Positions 43,019 through 55,300 of a DNA stretch of 64,000 nucleotides are shown piece by piece. This DNA comes from Prorocentrum cordatum (lineage: Eukaryota > Sar > Dinophyceae > Prorocentrales > Prorocentraceae): NCBI GenBank assembly GCA_963575745.1, contig CAUYUJ010017833.1:30001-94000 (forward strand). The letters are read 5' to 3'. The position numbers and the translations under genes are program-made. The notes beneath the pieces were generated by a model. That model had not been told where the DNA came from, did no database searches, and saw only the letters and a list, made by a program, of their open reading frames with translations. How positions within the stretch are numbered: the first letter of the stretch is position 1; each line of letters starts with the position of its first letter.

Positions 43019-43249
43019 CCTCGCCAGGCCGTGGGACCGTCAAAAACGATTCGGGATGAAAAACCGGTCCCGGGGAGTCGGTCGAGACTTCCGGGGACCA
43101 CGCATTGAAAAAAACACGACATCGGATCTCTGGGTATGTATACATCACGTGTGTGTTTGTATCCGCCACCGTGCCCTGAGGCACGAGACGGAGTGTCCTC
43201 AGGTCCTTCGAGTCCTCCGTCCTCAACCCTGAGCGCTCGTCAAGTGGCA

Positions 43250-43880
43250 GGGCCTATTGGGCCTGGTTGGGCGTTCTTGGACGTTCTCGGGAATCCTGGG
43301 CCTTGTCCCAAAATCTTCTGGAGCGAATAAGACGGTCCAAGAGCGCCCCGAGTCGCCCGAAGGTCGCTCCAAGACGCCCAAGATTGGCCTCAAGACGGCC
43401 GAGGAGGCCCCCAAGACGCCAAAGAGAGCTTCAAGATGCTGCAACCCAAGAGGGCCCCGAGAGGCCAAAATCATTGATTTCCCTGAGGTGTGTGCAGGAG
43501 TTCAGAGTTCTCGCCTTTTCAAGCTTTCGGCGCCAGACGGCCCAAGAGGCCCCACAAATTCTCCCAAGACGGCCCAAGAGGCTCCCCAGAGGGCCCCCAG
43601 ACGGCCGAAGACGGCACAAAGAAGGCCCCCAAAGCGCCCAAAGAAGGCCCCAAGAGGGGCCCAAGAAAGGCCACCGAGTTTTCGGGCCCGCCGCCCCAAG
43701 ACGACCTCCGAAACCGCCAGCAGGCCCCCAAGAAGCCCCCAAAGCCCCAGGAGGCCACCAAGAGGCCCAATTCAGGCCCCAAGAGGGCCCCCAGGCCCCA
43801 AAGACACCCCGAGACTGCTTCCAAGAGGCTTCCGAGAGGCCCCCAAGAGATCCCCACGGGCATCCAAGAGGCCTCTGACC
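43250..43880. repeat. GGCCCCAAGA-type minisatellite
   Basis: Units GACGGCCCAAGAGGCCCC, GAGGCCCCCAAGA and AAGGCCCCAAGAGGGGCCCA. A spacer at about 43460-43540 (AAAATCATTGATTTCCC, GTTCTCGCCTTTTCAAGC) is shared with the 49-55 kb units. Confidence 0.85.
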
Positions 43881-43934
43881 CACAACCAAGGCGCAGTGGC
43901 GAGATGAGTCGGAAACCACACACTCTCTCTTATT

Positions 43935-43980
43935 ATTTCTCTTTCTCCCTCTCCCTCTCCCTCTCCCTCTCCCTCTCTCG

Positions 43981-44035
<55 letters not shown>

Positions 44036-44052
44036 TATATATATATATATAC
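43935..44052. repeat. (CT)n then (CA)/(TA)n microsatellite
   Basis: CTCTCT to about 44027, then ACACACAT and ATATATATATAT. Confidence 0.95.
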
Positions 44053-44320
44053 CTATACGACCACCCTTTGGGTGATAAGGAGGTTCGGGGGGGAGGAACC
44101 AACGTCTCACTCGATCGGTCTCACTATCGATCTCACTATCGATCTCAGTATCCGTCTCGCTCGATCGATCTCACTCGATCGATCTCACAATCGATCTCAC
44201 TCGATCTATCTCACAATTGATCTGACTATCGATCTCATAATCGATCTCACAATCGATATCACATTCGGTCTCACTGTCGATCTCACTATCGATATCACAA
44301 CCGCTATCACAATCAACGTC
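44052..44320 (+). repeat. Dispersed repeat (inverse of 1-105) with TCGATCTCAC array
   Basis: 44052-44120 is the inverted partner of the window start. It leads into about 14 units of ATCGATCTCACT/ATCGATCTCACA, 10-16 bp each. Confidence 0.85.
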
Positions 44321-44678
44321 ATCATCATCATCAACAACATCAACATCAACATCATCATCACCAAAATCATCATAATCGGGACACCGTCATCATCATCATC
44401 ATCATCATCATCAACACCAACATCATCATCATCATCATCATCATCATCCTCATCATCAACATCATCATCACGGTCATCAACATCATCGGGACACCACCAT
44501 CATCATCATCATCATCATCATCACCATCATCACAATCATCATCATCATCAACAACATCATCATCATCATCAGCAGCATCGGGACACAGTCATCGTCATCA
44601 TCATCATCAGCAGCAGTATCATCATCGGGGCACCATCATGATCACCATCGTTATCATCATCATCATCATCATCACCAG

Positions 44679-44718
<40 letters not shown>

Positions 44719-45126
44719 GGGACACCATCATCATCTCATCCTCATTATCGACATCATCATCATCATCATCATCAGCATCATCATCATCATCATCAGCATC
44801 ATCGTCATCATCGGGGCACCATCATCATCATTACCAACATCAGCATCAACATCATCATCATCATCATCATCATCACCATCGGGACGCCATCATGATCAAC
44901 ATCATCATCATCACCATCAGAAAAATCATCATCATCATCGGGACGCCATAATCATCATCAACCTCATCATCATCAACATCATCATCATCGGGACACAATC
45001 ATAATCAGCACCATCAACATCAGCATCATCATACTCATCATCATCGGGACACCATCATCGTCATCATCATGATCATGAACATAATCATCATGATCATCAT
45101 CATCCTCCTCATCGGGACACCATCAG

Positions 45127-45160
<34 letters not shown>

Positions 45161-45174
45161 GTCATCATCATCGA

Positions 45175-45235
<61 letters not shown>

Positions 45236-45254
45236 GGGACACCATCACCATCAT

Positions 45255-45301
<47 letters not shown>

Positions 45302-45430
45302 AATCATGATCATCGTCCTCATCAACATCATCAGCATCACCATCATCATCATCATCATCATCATCGTCATCATCATCAGCATCATCATCATCAGCATCAC
45401 CATCATCATCATCATCATCACCATCTCATC

Positions 45431-45497
<67 letters not shown>
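44310..45497. repeat. (ATC)n microsatellite punctuated by CGGGACACC
   Basis: ATC/AAC units interrupted by CGGGACACC or a one-base variant at about 44370, 44488, 44578, 44628, 44718, 44814, 44880, 44940, 44990, 45048, 45114 and 45236. The intervals are 45-120 bp. Confidence 0.95.
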
Positions 45498-45499
<2 letters not shown>

Positions 45500-45745
45500 G
45501 CGGGACACCGCGGGACACCGGCGGGACGCCGCGGGGCACCGCGGGACACCGCGGGACACCGCGGGACACCGGCGGGACACCGGCGGGACACCGCGCGCCA
45601 CCGGCCGCCTGGAAGAGACACATTTGGTCCAGCCGCGCCTCAGCCACAGGGACACCGACGGGACACCAGCGGGACACCGGCGGGACACCGCGCGCCACCG
45701 GCCGCCCGGCGGAGAATCATTTGGTCCGGCCGCGCCTCAGCCACA
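45498..45745. repeat. CGGGACACCG minisatellite and 100-bp duplication
   Basis: Nine or so tandem CGGGACACCG(G) units. Two copies of a segment of about 100 bp follow, with GCGCGCCACCGGCCGCC, CATTTGGTCC and CCGCGCCTCAGCCACAGG. Confidence 0.9.
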
Positions 45746-46799
45746 GGAGACTTTCCTCTCGCCCGCCCACACAGCTTCGCCTCGCCCGCACGGCACGCAC
45801 GAACACGAAACCGAAATCGATTTCCCGGTAGGGGGGCTCTCCGTTCCACTTCGATCTCACCCCCTCACCTCCGATATATGTGTGTGTGTGTGAAAAGCCA
45901 TTCGAAGATACCGTGCCTCTTGTACGCACATGTGCCAAATGTTCTGGCGAGGACGAAGGGGGGACGCGGAAGGAAACAGGCGGGCGGGTGAGAAGGAGAG
46001 GAGAAAAGGGGGAGGGGAGGGAGGGAAATGGCTTGCCCTTCGAGCTGGTTAACGACTGTGCCACAATGCACTTCACGAGCGCCCATCCTCCGCAAGTCTG
46101 GGTTATGCGCAGTGGCCGAAGGCGGTCTCGGCCTTCGCAAGGCATCCCAAGGCCATCTCTTGGAGCGGAGTGGCTTGCATCTCATGGTGATCGACGACTG
46201 CGCCCCCCCGATGAGCGTTCCGCCTTCAGGGCTGTCGACGGGCCACGGCGGCCAAAGGCAATCTTGGTCTTCGCTCGGCACCACGAGCCCCTCCAAAAGC
46301 AGTACCGAACGTTACGTCGTATCTTGGTGCTCGATCGACGTGCGGTCTTAGACGGTCGATAGTCGACCTTCGTTCGACGTTCGGTGTTTCATGATCGTCC
46401 GCCGTTCGTTCGCCGCTCACCCTCTGTAGGGAACTTGAGGGAACACGTCGTTCAGTTCTGAGCACTACTGCTTCCAATATTATTTGTCAGCCTTCGTGGT
46501 TCAACTGGCCACGAAAGAACAATGATAAATGGGAGCCGGTCTTGAAAGCGACCCACTCCGGAAAGACCTAGACAAGGCCGACGTATATGCAATACGTATG
46601 CGAGTGCGAGTGCGAATTCCAAAAGCGGGAAGAATCGCAGGCCACCAAATCCTTCTGTTTAGAAGGCCTGCGAATTGTGGGAAACCTGGAATCACCACGA
46701 AAAAACTGGTTTTTGAGCCGATTCCGGGTTTCCCATGATTCCGAATTCTGGGATAGCCAGACGACTGCCTTCTGTTTCTGACATTCCCCGCGCTGCAGC
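45746..46799. other. Unassigned complex sequence inside a putative intron
   Basis: Includes a GT run at 45879-45893 and a GGGAGG-rich patch at 45955-46030. ORFs up to 160 residues overlap on both strands without a domain. Confidence 0.4.
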
Positions 46800-46894
46800 C
46801 CGTTGTGCGTGAAGCCGGCCATGCAGTGCTGGACCACGGTCTCGGGGTAGAAGACCTCCTCGTTCAGAGGGCCCAACCCCGTGCCCCTCCCGTG
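46800..46894 (-). CDS. Candidate exon: second half of a Sushi (CCP) module
   Basis: In phase 0 after an AG acceptor, the frame reads GLGPLNEEVFYPETVV, then QHCMAGFTHN and two bases of a Gly codon. It ends before a GC donor (46799-46798). This is the strand, second Cys and Cys-x-x-Gly-aromatic turn typical of Sushi modules. It is homologous to the exon at 36278 (EELHFPESVMYRC). The end phase (2) matches the single leading base of the 43-nt exon at 42022-41980. The first half of this module should lie further upstream on the minus strand and was not found. Confidence 0.5.
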
Positions 46895-47440
46895 CTCTCA
46901 TGCTCGTCCTTTGAGCCTGCGCGCTCCTTCCGTGCCTTCACTCCGACCCATCAGGGCGATTTTCGTCGCCGTCTCTGGTGGCGTTTCCCGTGGCAGCGTC
47001 TCGCCTTGCGCCAGAGGGGCGCATGGGGGAAAGGCCGTACGTTCAAATGCAGGGTCCGATGCGATCCTTGCACCGACCATCGTTAGAAAACGAACCAATC
47101 AAACAAGAGGATTCATCCTGCTGCCGCGGCGTCATCTGTCACAAGGCGGTTGCAATGTGTGCCGTTTGGCCGCGAAAGAAACGCCACTTGTTCTGCAAAT
47201 GACGATGCACAGGGTCGGGCCTGGGCATCCGAGCTCGTGGTCCTCCTTGCGACGCGGGCCACCAAAACTCCCGACCCCGCCCGCGGAGGCACAACGTCGC
47301 CGCGCGCGGTGTCTCTACATTGCCCTGTGGCGCGAAAGCGGTCCCTGGCCGCGACGCATTCCAGGGGACGGAGATCGCATTATCATGGCGAAAGAGATCA
47401 CAATGCGAAACTACGAATGCAGCAATGCGGATGAGACGGA
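46895..47440. other. Unassigned complex sequence
   Basis: No satellite. The 270-residue plus ORF (46881-47693) has no recognised domain and runs into the 90-bp repeat. Confidence 0.35.
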
Positions 47441-47625
47441 AAAGGGGGCCAGGGACCCCTCATGCAAGCGTGGCCACTGGGGCGTTCGGTCGGGTTCCTT
47501 ATGGTGCAGCGGACCATGTGAGGGGTGTGCCGACATGGGCGTGGACCCCTCATGCAAACGTGGCCACAGGGGGCCCTCGTGGAGCTCCTTAATGGGGCTA
47601 CGAAGCGTGTTGAAGGGTGTGCAGA
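47441..47625. repeat. Diverged two-copy relative of the 56-kb 90-bp satellite
   Basis: ACCCCTCATGCAAGCGTGGC at 47455 recurs at 47545. GAGCTCCTTAATGGGGCTAC followed by GAAGCGTGTTGAAGGGTGTG matches the GAGCTCCCTATGGGGCCACG/AAACGTGTGAGGGGTGTG core at 56.2-56.9 kb. Confidence 0.7.
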
Positions 47626-47829
47626 AACAGACACACGCGGAGGGCAGGGGCGGGGATGGGAGGAGGCAGGAAGGGGGAACGGTGGGGGAGTGAGACGCGG
47701 AGCGCTGCGGATTCAAAACAAGGGCGCAGCTCGACACAGGACGGCTGGGTCAACAAAGTACAACAAGAACCGCCTGTCCACCTGCGCACACTTGGGTAGC
47801 GCGCCCTCGGGGGAGTACAAGCGCGCACC

Positions 47830-47955
47830 TCCCCCGAGGAGCGGGCCAGGCGACCCCAGAACCCCCAAGAGGCCCCCAAAAGGCCCCCTCGAGGCCCCAA
47901 AACTGCCCCCAAAGAGGCCCCCGAGAGCGCTCCGAAGAGACCCCAACAAAACCCA
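47830..47955. repeat. GGCCCCAAGA-type minisatellite
   Basis: CCCCCAAGAGGCCCCC and CCCAAAGAGGCCCCC units. Confidence 0.75.
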
Positions 47956-48199
47956 CGATAATTCTGGCCCACAACAAAGGCACGGTGACGGGATGGACCG
48001 AAAGCCGCTAGACATACACGGTGAGATTTGCTGACCAGGGGGGCGTGCCCATCAAATCCGCCGACCCCTTGTGGGTCTCTAGGCGTGTGAGATCCCCCCC
48101 CCACCCCCCAAGGACCCCAAACCGGAAATTCGACCCCCCCCCCCATCGCCCAGCGCGACCCTGGACCGAGCGCGCCACGGGGGAGCGGAGGGTTCCAAA

Positions 48200-48745
48200 A
48201 CTGGCCGAAAAGACACCAAAACGCTCCCCAGACAGTCCCCGGGGGCCACGATTCGCCGACATATCGCCCCGAGACGCCCACGATGGCCTCCAGGCGGTCT
48301 CCGAAGCTGCCCGAAAAGGTCCCCAAGATGCGCCACAAGAGGGTCGCAAAAAACAGAAATCGGCAAATTGCCTTTTGAAAACCAAGAATTTGTCGCATGC
48401 TCGCCTATTCGGCTTTCACAACGTCCAAGACAGGCAAGAAAAAACCTTAAACATCGCCCCCAGACGGCCAGAGGGGCCCCAAAAAAGGGCCGAAGAGAAT
48501 CAAACAACAGCCCACGAAGCCCCCAAGACAGCCCAAGAGGGCCCCCAGACGGCTCCAAGACGGAGTCCATCCAGAGGGCACCTTTTCGAGCCTTCGGCCC
48601 CATGACGCCCCCAACCTGCTCCAAGAACACCCCACAAGGCCCTGAGGGACCTCCAAGACAACCTCCGAGGCCTCCAAGAGGCCCCAAGGAAGACCCCAAG
48701 AGGCCCCAACGACCTGCAAAACGACCCCGTCCGGCTCTCCACGAG
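48200..48745. repeat. GGCCCCAAGA-type minisatellite with complex spacer
   Basis: Degenerate units from 48220 and clear units at 48460-48560 and 48600-48720. The 48350-48450 spacer is complex sequence. Two poly-C runs lie just upstream (48096-48108 and 48135-48147). Confidence 0.7.
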
Positions 48746-49435
48746 ATCCTCTTAACCATCCGTGTGGCCGCACACATGCAACCCAAGCAAGGTGGCAGGA
48801 TGCGCCGCGTCCCATTCGAGAACCACTCGTCCGGATCTTGGACCGACACCTGCCGTCTACGAGCGCGGGTGTTCGCAGGTATTTCTCCATGTCTGCACTG
48901 CGAACACTTCGAAAGTCAGCCACGAGAAACGCACTGACCACGCAGTATCCCTCCATCATCTGACATTGCCCCCGCCTCCATAGCGTTCCGAAGAGACCCC
49001 GCGAAGCACCCCTCAGATTCTGACCCCCTACCAAGCTGGTTTGGACCGACGGCCATGACAAATTGCACGGCCCAGACACCCGCACAGAGTCTCGACATCC
49101 AGGGCGACGCGCACGCTGTCCGAAGTGTCGGCCATCTTTCCAAAAGGCCACCAGAGGCAGGAGTACACGCCTCTAAACGGAAACGTCCCTCCTCCTTCTC
49201 CTCCGATGACCCTCCTCCGCCTCTCCCCCACCCTCCCCCGCCTCCTCCTCCTCCTCTTCCGCTTTCTCCTGCTTGGCTCTCCTCATTCATCGATTTCGTC
49301 CTCCCTCTCGCTCTCACCCCCGTTGGTCGTACTTTTACGGATCGTGGCACCGGCGCTCGCCTGGGTATCATTTGCACGCCTTGCATTTCTGGGTGCCCTT
49401 CTCTTCGTCGCGCGCGACCGGATGTGGCGTAAGCC
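48746..49435. other. Unassigned complex sequence with a CTC patch
   Basis: CTCCTCCG-type degenerate triplets at 49190-49275. No recognised gene. Confidence 0.4.
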
Positions 49436-51649
49436 TATAGAATCCACGTCCGGAAGTGACGTGTGGCCGGAGGCAGGTCGCGCAGCGGAGCGGAAGCCCT
49501 AATGCAACGTATCCAATGTATCCAATGATTGCGTAATTGCTACATATTGCATTGCGTTACATTGTTATCTCTCCCCCGCTAACCCTCCCCCCGGAGTCGC
49601 GCCACTTCCGTCGACCCAAAGGTGGAGGGCCCCTTGTGGGCCCAAAAACCTAAAAAAACCTATAAGAAATCAATGACTTCGGCTCCTTGGGCCTCTTGGG
49701 GCCCCAAGAAGGTTTCAAGACGGCCAAGATGGCCCCAAGACAGCCCAAGACGGTTCAAGACGGCCCATGATGGCCCCAAGAGGGCCCATGAGGCCCCCAA
49801 GAAGGTCCAAGAGGCCCCCAAGAAGACTCCCTAGAACGCCTCCGGAGGCCAAAATTTTCGGTTTTCCTATAGTTCTGGGACAATTTCAACGTTCTCCTCG
49901 CTTTTTTCGGCTCTCAGAAGGCCATGACGGCCCAAGCAGCCTCCAAGAAAGCCCCCAAACGGCCCAAGAGGCCTCCAAGGGGGCCCCAAGACGGCCCAAG
50001 AGGGCCCCGAGACGGCCAAAAAACGCCTCCAAGACGGCCCAAGAAGCCCCCAAGACGGCCCCAGAGGACCCCAAGAGAGCCCCAAGGCGGCCGCGAGAGG
50101 CTTCCAAAGCGGCCTCCGAAGTGGCCAGACGGCGTAAGAGCGCCCACAGACGGCCCAAGACGTCCCCAAGAGGCCCCAAGAGGCTCCAAAGAGGCCCCCC
50201 AGAGGCGACAAAAAGCCCCTAAGAAGCTTCCAGGAAGCTCCCAGGAGACTCCCAGGAGGCCCCACAACGACTGGACTGAACGTGCTCTGAAACACCCTCG
50301 GCGAATCACTAAACAATAGTATCCCGCCCTGGGCGAACCGCGGCGCAGCGCCAGCCAGATGGAAGTTGGTCACGGCGGCGTCCGTGATCAGAGCCAGCGC
50401 TGGAAGGGAGGAGGGGGAGGGGAGAAGGAAAAGGAGGGATGGCGGGAGGCGGGAGGGAGGGGTAGCAGAGGCACAGAGCGCCCCAAAACAGCCCAAGACA
50501 CGCAAGAAGGGCCCCAGGAAACTCCCAAGAGAACCCCACAAACGCCCAGAAGGCGCAGCCGAGATCCCCTGCAGTCCGGCAACGAGTGGGCTCCACAAGA
50601 CCCCAAGAGCTCCCAGGACACTCCGAAACGACTGGACTGTACGTGCTCCGGACGTGCACCCCGCGTAGCGAGAGGAATCCACGTCCGGAAGTGACGTGTG
50701 GCCGGAGGCAGGTCGCGCAGCGGAGCGGAAGCCCTAATGCAACGTATCCAATGTATCCAATGATTGCGTAATTGCTACATATTGCATTGTGTTACATTGT
50801 TATCTCTCCCCCTAACCCCCCCCGGAGTCGCGCCACTTCCGTCGACCCAAAGGTGGAGGGCCCCTTGTGGGCCCAAAAACCTACAAAAACATATAAGAAA
50901 TCAATGATTTCGGCTCCTTGGGCCTCCTGGGGGTCCAAGAGGGCGTGAAGACGGCCCAAGATGGCCCCAAAACAGCCCAAGACGGCCTCAAGACGGCCCA
51001 AGATGGCGCCAAGAAGGCCTATGAGGCCCCCAAGATGGCCCAAGAGGGCACAAAGAAGACTCCCGAGAGCGCCTCTGAAGGCCCAAAATCTTTGATCTTC
51101 CTATAGTTCTGGGACAATTTCAACGTTCTCGCCTTTTTCTGCTCTCAGAAAGCCACGACGGCCCAAGCAGCCTCCAAGGAGGCCCCCAAACGGCCCAAGA
51201 GGCCTCCAAGGGGGCCCCAAGACGGCCCAAGAAGGCCCCGAGACGGCCAAAACACCCTCCAAGACGGCCCAAGAAGCCCCCAAGACGGCCACAGAGGACC
51301 CCCAAGGCGGCCGCGAGGGGCTTCCAAAGTGGCCTCCGAAGTGGCCAGACGGCGTAAGAGCGCCCAAAGACGGCCCAAGACGTCCCCAAGAGGCCCCAAG
51401 AGGCTCCAGAGAGGCCCCCCAGAGGCTCCAAAAAGCCCCTAAGAAGCTTCCAGGAAGCTCCCAGGAGACTCCCAGGAGGCCCCACAACGACTGGACTGAA
51501 CGTGCTCTGAAACACCCTCGGCGAATCACTAAACAATAGTATCCCGCCCTGGGCGAACCGCGGCGCAGCGCCAGCCAGATGGAAGTTGGTCACGGCGGCG
51601 TCCGTGATCAGAGCCAGCGCTGGAAGGGAGGAGGGGGAGGGGAGAAGGA

Positions 51650-52363
51650 CAAGCTAGGTGCGCTCGCGTCATATCTGACGTCCTACCCCTCCCTCCCATC
51701 CCTTACCATGGCGCTGATTTTCTCTATCCGCGGACGCGTGTCGTAGCGGACCTGTGGCTCCGCGCGCGCGTGCGTAGTGGGTGGTGGTGCACGTGCGTGC
51801 GTGCGTGCGTGTGTGCGTGGTTGTCGTGGTGGTGGTGGTGGTGGTGGTGGTGGTAGTGGTGGTGGTGTGTGGTGGTGGTGGTGGTGGTGGTGGTGGTGGT
51901 GGTGGTGGTGGTGGTGGTGGTGGTGGTGGTGGGTGGTGTGGTGCTGGTGCTGGTGCTGGTGGTGGTTGTGGGTGGTGTGGTGGTGGTGGTGGTGGTGGTG
52001 GTGGGTGGTGGTGGTGGTGGTGGTGGGTGGTGGTGGTGGTGGTGGTGGTGTGGTGGTGGTGGTGGCGGGCGGATGGGCGCGCGAGAAAGAGGCCCGCGCT
52101 GGGGCGAGAACGCCATCCTGAACGACGGAGGCCAAACACCGATCCGAAAATGAGGCCCACGCTGCAGCGGGAGCACGATTCGGAACGATTCGGGAGCAAA
52201 AATGAAGCCGGCGCCTCGGCGAGAGCAGCATTTTGGGAAAAAAAGCAAGCGAAAACCCGTTTCCCGGGAATCCTGTGTGTAAAAAACAATACGCGGGGGG
52301 GGTCGGATATCTTCGGGACGCCACCACGGGAAGTGGGAGAGTATTTTCATATTGTGGAATTGT
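51650..52363. other. 714-bp insertion in the second tandem unit
   Basis: Absent from the equivalent point of the first unit (GAGAAGGA directly followed by AAAGGAGGG). It contains CACG/GTGC repeats, a (GGT)n tract at about 51825-52068 and a 52-63 bp repeat (GAGGCCCACGCTGCAGCGGG) in about 2.5 copies. No target duplication or terminal inverted repeat is obvious. A deletion in the other units is the alternative. Confidence 0.75.
51777..52068. repeat. (GGT)n microsatellite
   Basis: GGTGGT run with TGTGGT and GCTGGT slips. Trp, Gly, Val, His and Thr ORFs are artefacts. Confidence 0.97.
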
Positions 52364-55300
52364 AAAGGAGGGATGGCGGGAGGCGGGAGGGAGGGGTAGC
52401 AGAGGCACAGAGCGCCCCAAAACAGCCCAAGACGCGCAAGAAGGGCCCCAGGAAGCTCCCAAGAGAACCCCACAGACGCCCAGAAGGCGCAGCCCAGAGG
52501 CCCCCCCAGAGATCCCCTGCAGTCCGGCAACGACTGTGCTCCACAAGACCCCCAAGAGCTCCCAGGACACTCCGAAACGACTGGACTGTACGTGCTCCGG
52601 ACGTGCACCCCGCGAAGCGAGAGGAATCCACGTCCGGAGGTGACGTGCTGAGCGGCAACGTTTTCCAGCGAACGCCTTAATGCAACGCATCCAATGTATC
52701 CAAAGATTGCAGATTTGCAACATATTGTATTGTGTTACACTATTCTGTCACCCCCCTTAACCCCCCCCAGGGGCTACGCCACATCCGTCGACCCAAGATG
52801 GCCACCCCAATGTGGGGCTCAAAAACGTACCAACACCTATGTAAAATCGGTGATTCGGGACTTTGGGCCCTCTGGGAGGCCCAGTAGGGCCTCAAGACGG
52901 CTCCACATGGCTTCAAGACTGGCCAGGACGGCTCCAAGACGGTCCATGATGGCCCCAAAAGGGCCCAAGAAACTCCTAAGACGTCCCAAGAGGGCCCCAA
53001 AACGACCCGCAAGGGTGCCTACAGAGGCCAAAATCATTAATTTTCCACTTGTTCATTAATGAATTTAGCGTTCTCGCCTATCTCGAATCTGAGAAGCCCA
53101 TGGCCGCCCAGGCAGCCGCCAAAATTGTCCCAAAGACCCGAGAAACCCCCAAGAGGGCCCCCAAACGGCCCAGGAGGGCCCCAAGACGACCCAAAGAGGC
53201 CCCCAAAACGGTCCAAAAAGCCCCTGGGACGGCCCAAGAGGACCCCAAGAGAACCCCAAGGCGGCCGCGAGAGGCCCCCAAGACGGCCTCCGAAGAGGCG
53301 GAACGGCGCACAAGCGCCCCAAGACGGCCCAAGACGCTCCCAAGGGGCCCCGAGAGGCCCCCAAGAGGCCCCCAAGGGGCCCCAAACAAACCCCAAGAGG
53401 CCCCGAAGAAGTCCCCAAGAAGCCACCAAGAGGCCTCAAAGAAGCCCCCACAAAGCCACACACCGACAAGAGTGTGATGTTATGCTTCTCCCCCTGAGCG
53501 AACTGCAGCGCAGCGCCAGCCAGGTGGAAGTTGGTCACGGCGGCGCCCATGATTAGAGCCGGCGCCGGAAGGGAAGATGGGGAGGGAGTATGAAAAGGAG
53601 GGCGGGGAGAGGCCCCAAAGACGCCCCCAAGAGGCCCAAAGAAGCTTCCAAGAGGCCTCCAGGAGGCTCCCAGGAGGCTCCCAAGAGGCCCTGCGACGAC
53701 GTGACTGTGCGTGCTCCGGACGTGCACCCCGCGAAGCGAGAGGAATCCACGTCCGGAGGTGACGTGCTGAGCGGCAGCGTTTTCTGGCGAACGCCTTAAT
53801 GCAACGTATCCAATGTATCCAAAGATTGCAGAATTGCAACATATTGTATTGGGTTACATTATTATGTTTCCCCCCCTAACCCCCCCCAGGGGCTACGCCA
53901 CATCCGTCGACCCAAAGTGGCCACCCCCATTTGGGTTTCAAAAACGTACCAAAACCTATGTAAAATCGATGATTCGGGACTTTGGGCCCTCTGGGAGGCC
54001 CTATAGGGCCTCAAGACGGCTCCAAAAGGCTTCGAGACGGGCGAAGACGGCTCCGGGACGGTCCACGATGGCCCCAAAAGGGCCCAGCAAACTCCTAAGA
54101 CGTCCCAAGAAGCCAAAATCATTAATTGTCCCATCGTTCTTTCATGATTTTAGCTTTCTCGCCTTTCTCGAATCTGAGAAGCCCATGGCCGCCCAGGCAG
54201 CCACCAAAATTGCCCAAAAAAGGCCCAAGAAGCCCTCAAAAGGGACCCCAAACGGCCCAGGAGAGCCCCAAGACGACCCAAAGAGACCCCCAAGACAGTC
54301 CAAAAAAAACAATGAGACGGCCCAAGAGGACCCCAAGAGAACCCCAAGGCGGCCGCGAGAGGCTGCCAAGACGGCCTCCGAAGGGGCGGCACGGCGCAAA
54401 AGCGCCCCAAGACGGCCCAAGACGCCCCCAAGAGACTACGAGAGGCCCCCAAGAGGCCCCCAAGGGGCCCCAAACAAACCCCAAGAGGCCCCGAAGAAGT
54501 CCCCAAGAAGCCACCAAGAGGCCTCAAAGAAGCCCCCACAAAGCCACACAACGACAAGAGTGTGATGTTATGTTTCTCCCCCTGAGCGAACTGCAGCGCA
54601 GCGCCAGCCAGGTGGAAGTTGGTCACGGCGGCGCCCATGATTAGAGCCGGCGCCGGAAGGGAAGATGGGGAGGGAGTATGAAAAGGAGGGGGGGGAGAGG
54701 CCCCAAAGAAGCCCCCAAGAGGCCCAAAGAAGCTTCCAAGAGGCCTCCAGGAGGCCCCCAGGAGGCTCCCAAGAGGCCCTGCGACGACGTGACTGTGCGT
54801 GCTCCGGACGTGCACCCCGCGAAGCGAGAGGAATCCACGTCCGGAGGTGACGTGCTGAGCGGCAGCGTTTTCTGGCGAACGCCTTAATGCAACGTATCCA
54901 ATGTATCCAAAGATTGCAGAATTGCAAAATATTGTATTGGGTTACATTATTATGTCTCCCCCCCTACCCCCCCCCCCCCAGGGGCTACGCCACATCCGTC
55001 GACCCAAAGTGGCCACTCCCATTTGGGGTTCAAAAACGTACCAAAACCTATGTAAAATCGATGATTCGGGACTTTGGGCCCTCTGGGAGGCCCAATAGGG
55101 CCTCAAGACGGCTCCAAATGGCTTCGAGACGGGCGAAGACGGCTCCGGGACGGTCCACGATGGCCCCAAAAGGGCCCAGCAAACTCCTAAGACGTCCCAA
55201 GAGGGCCCCAAGACGACCCCCGAGAGTGCCTCCAGAAGCCAAAATCATTAATTGTCCCATCGTTCTTTCATGATTTTAGCTTTCTCGCCTTTCTCGAATC

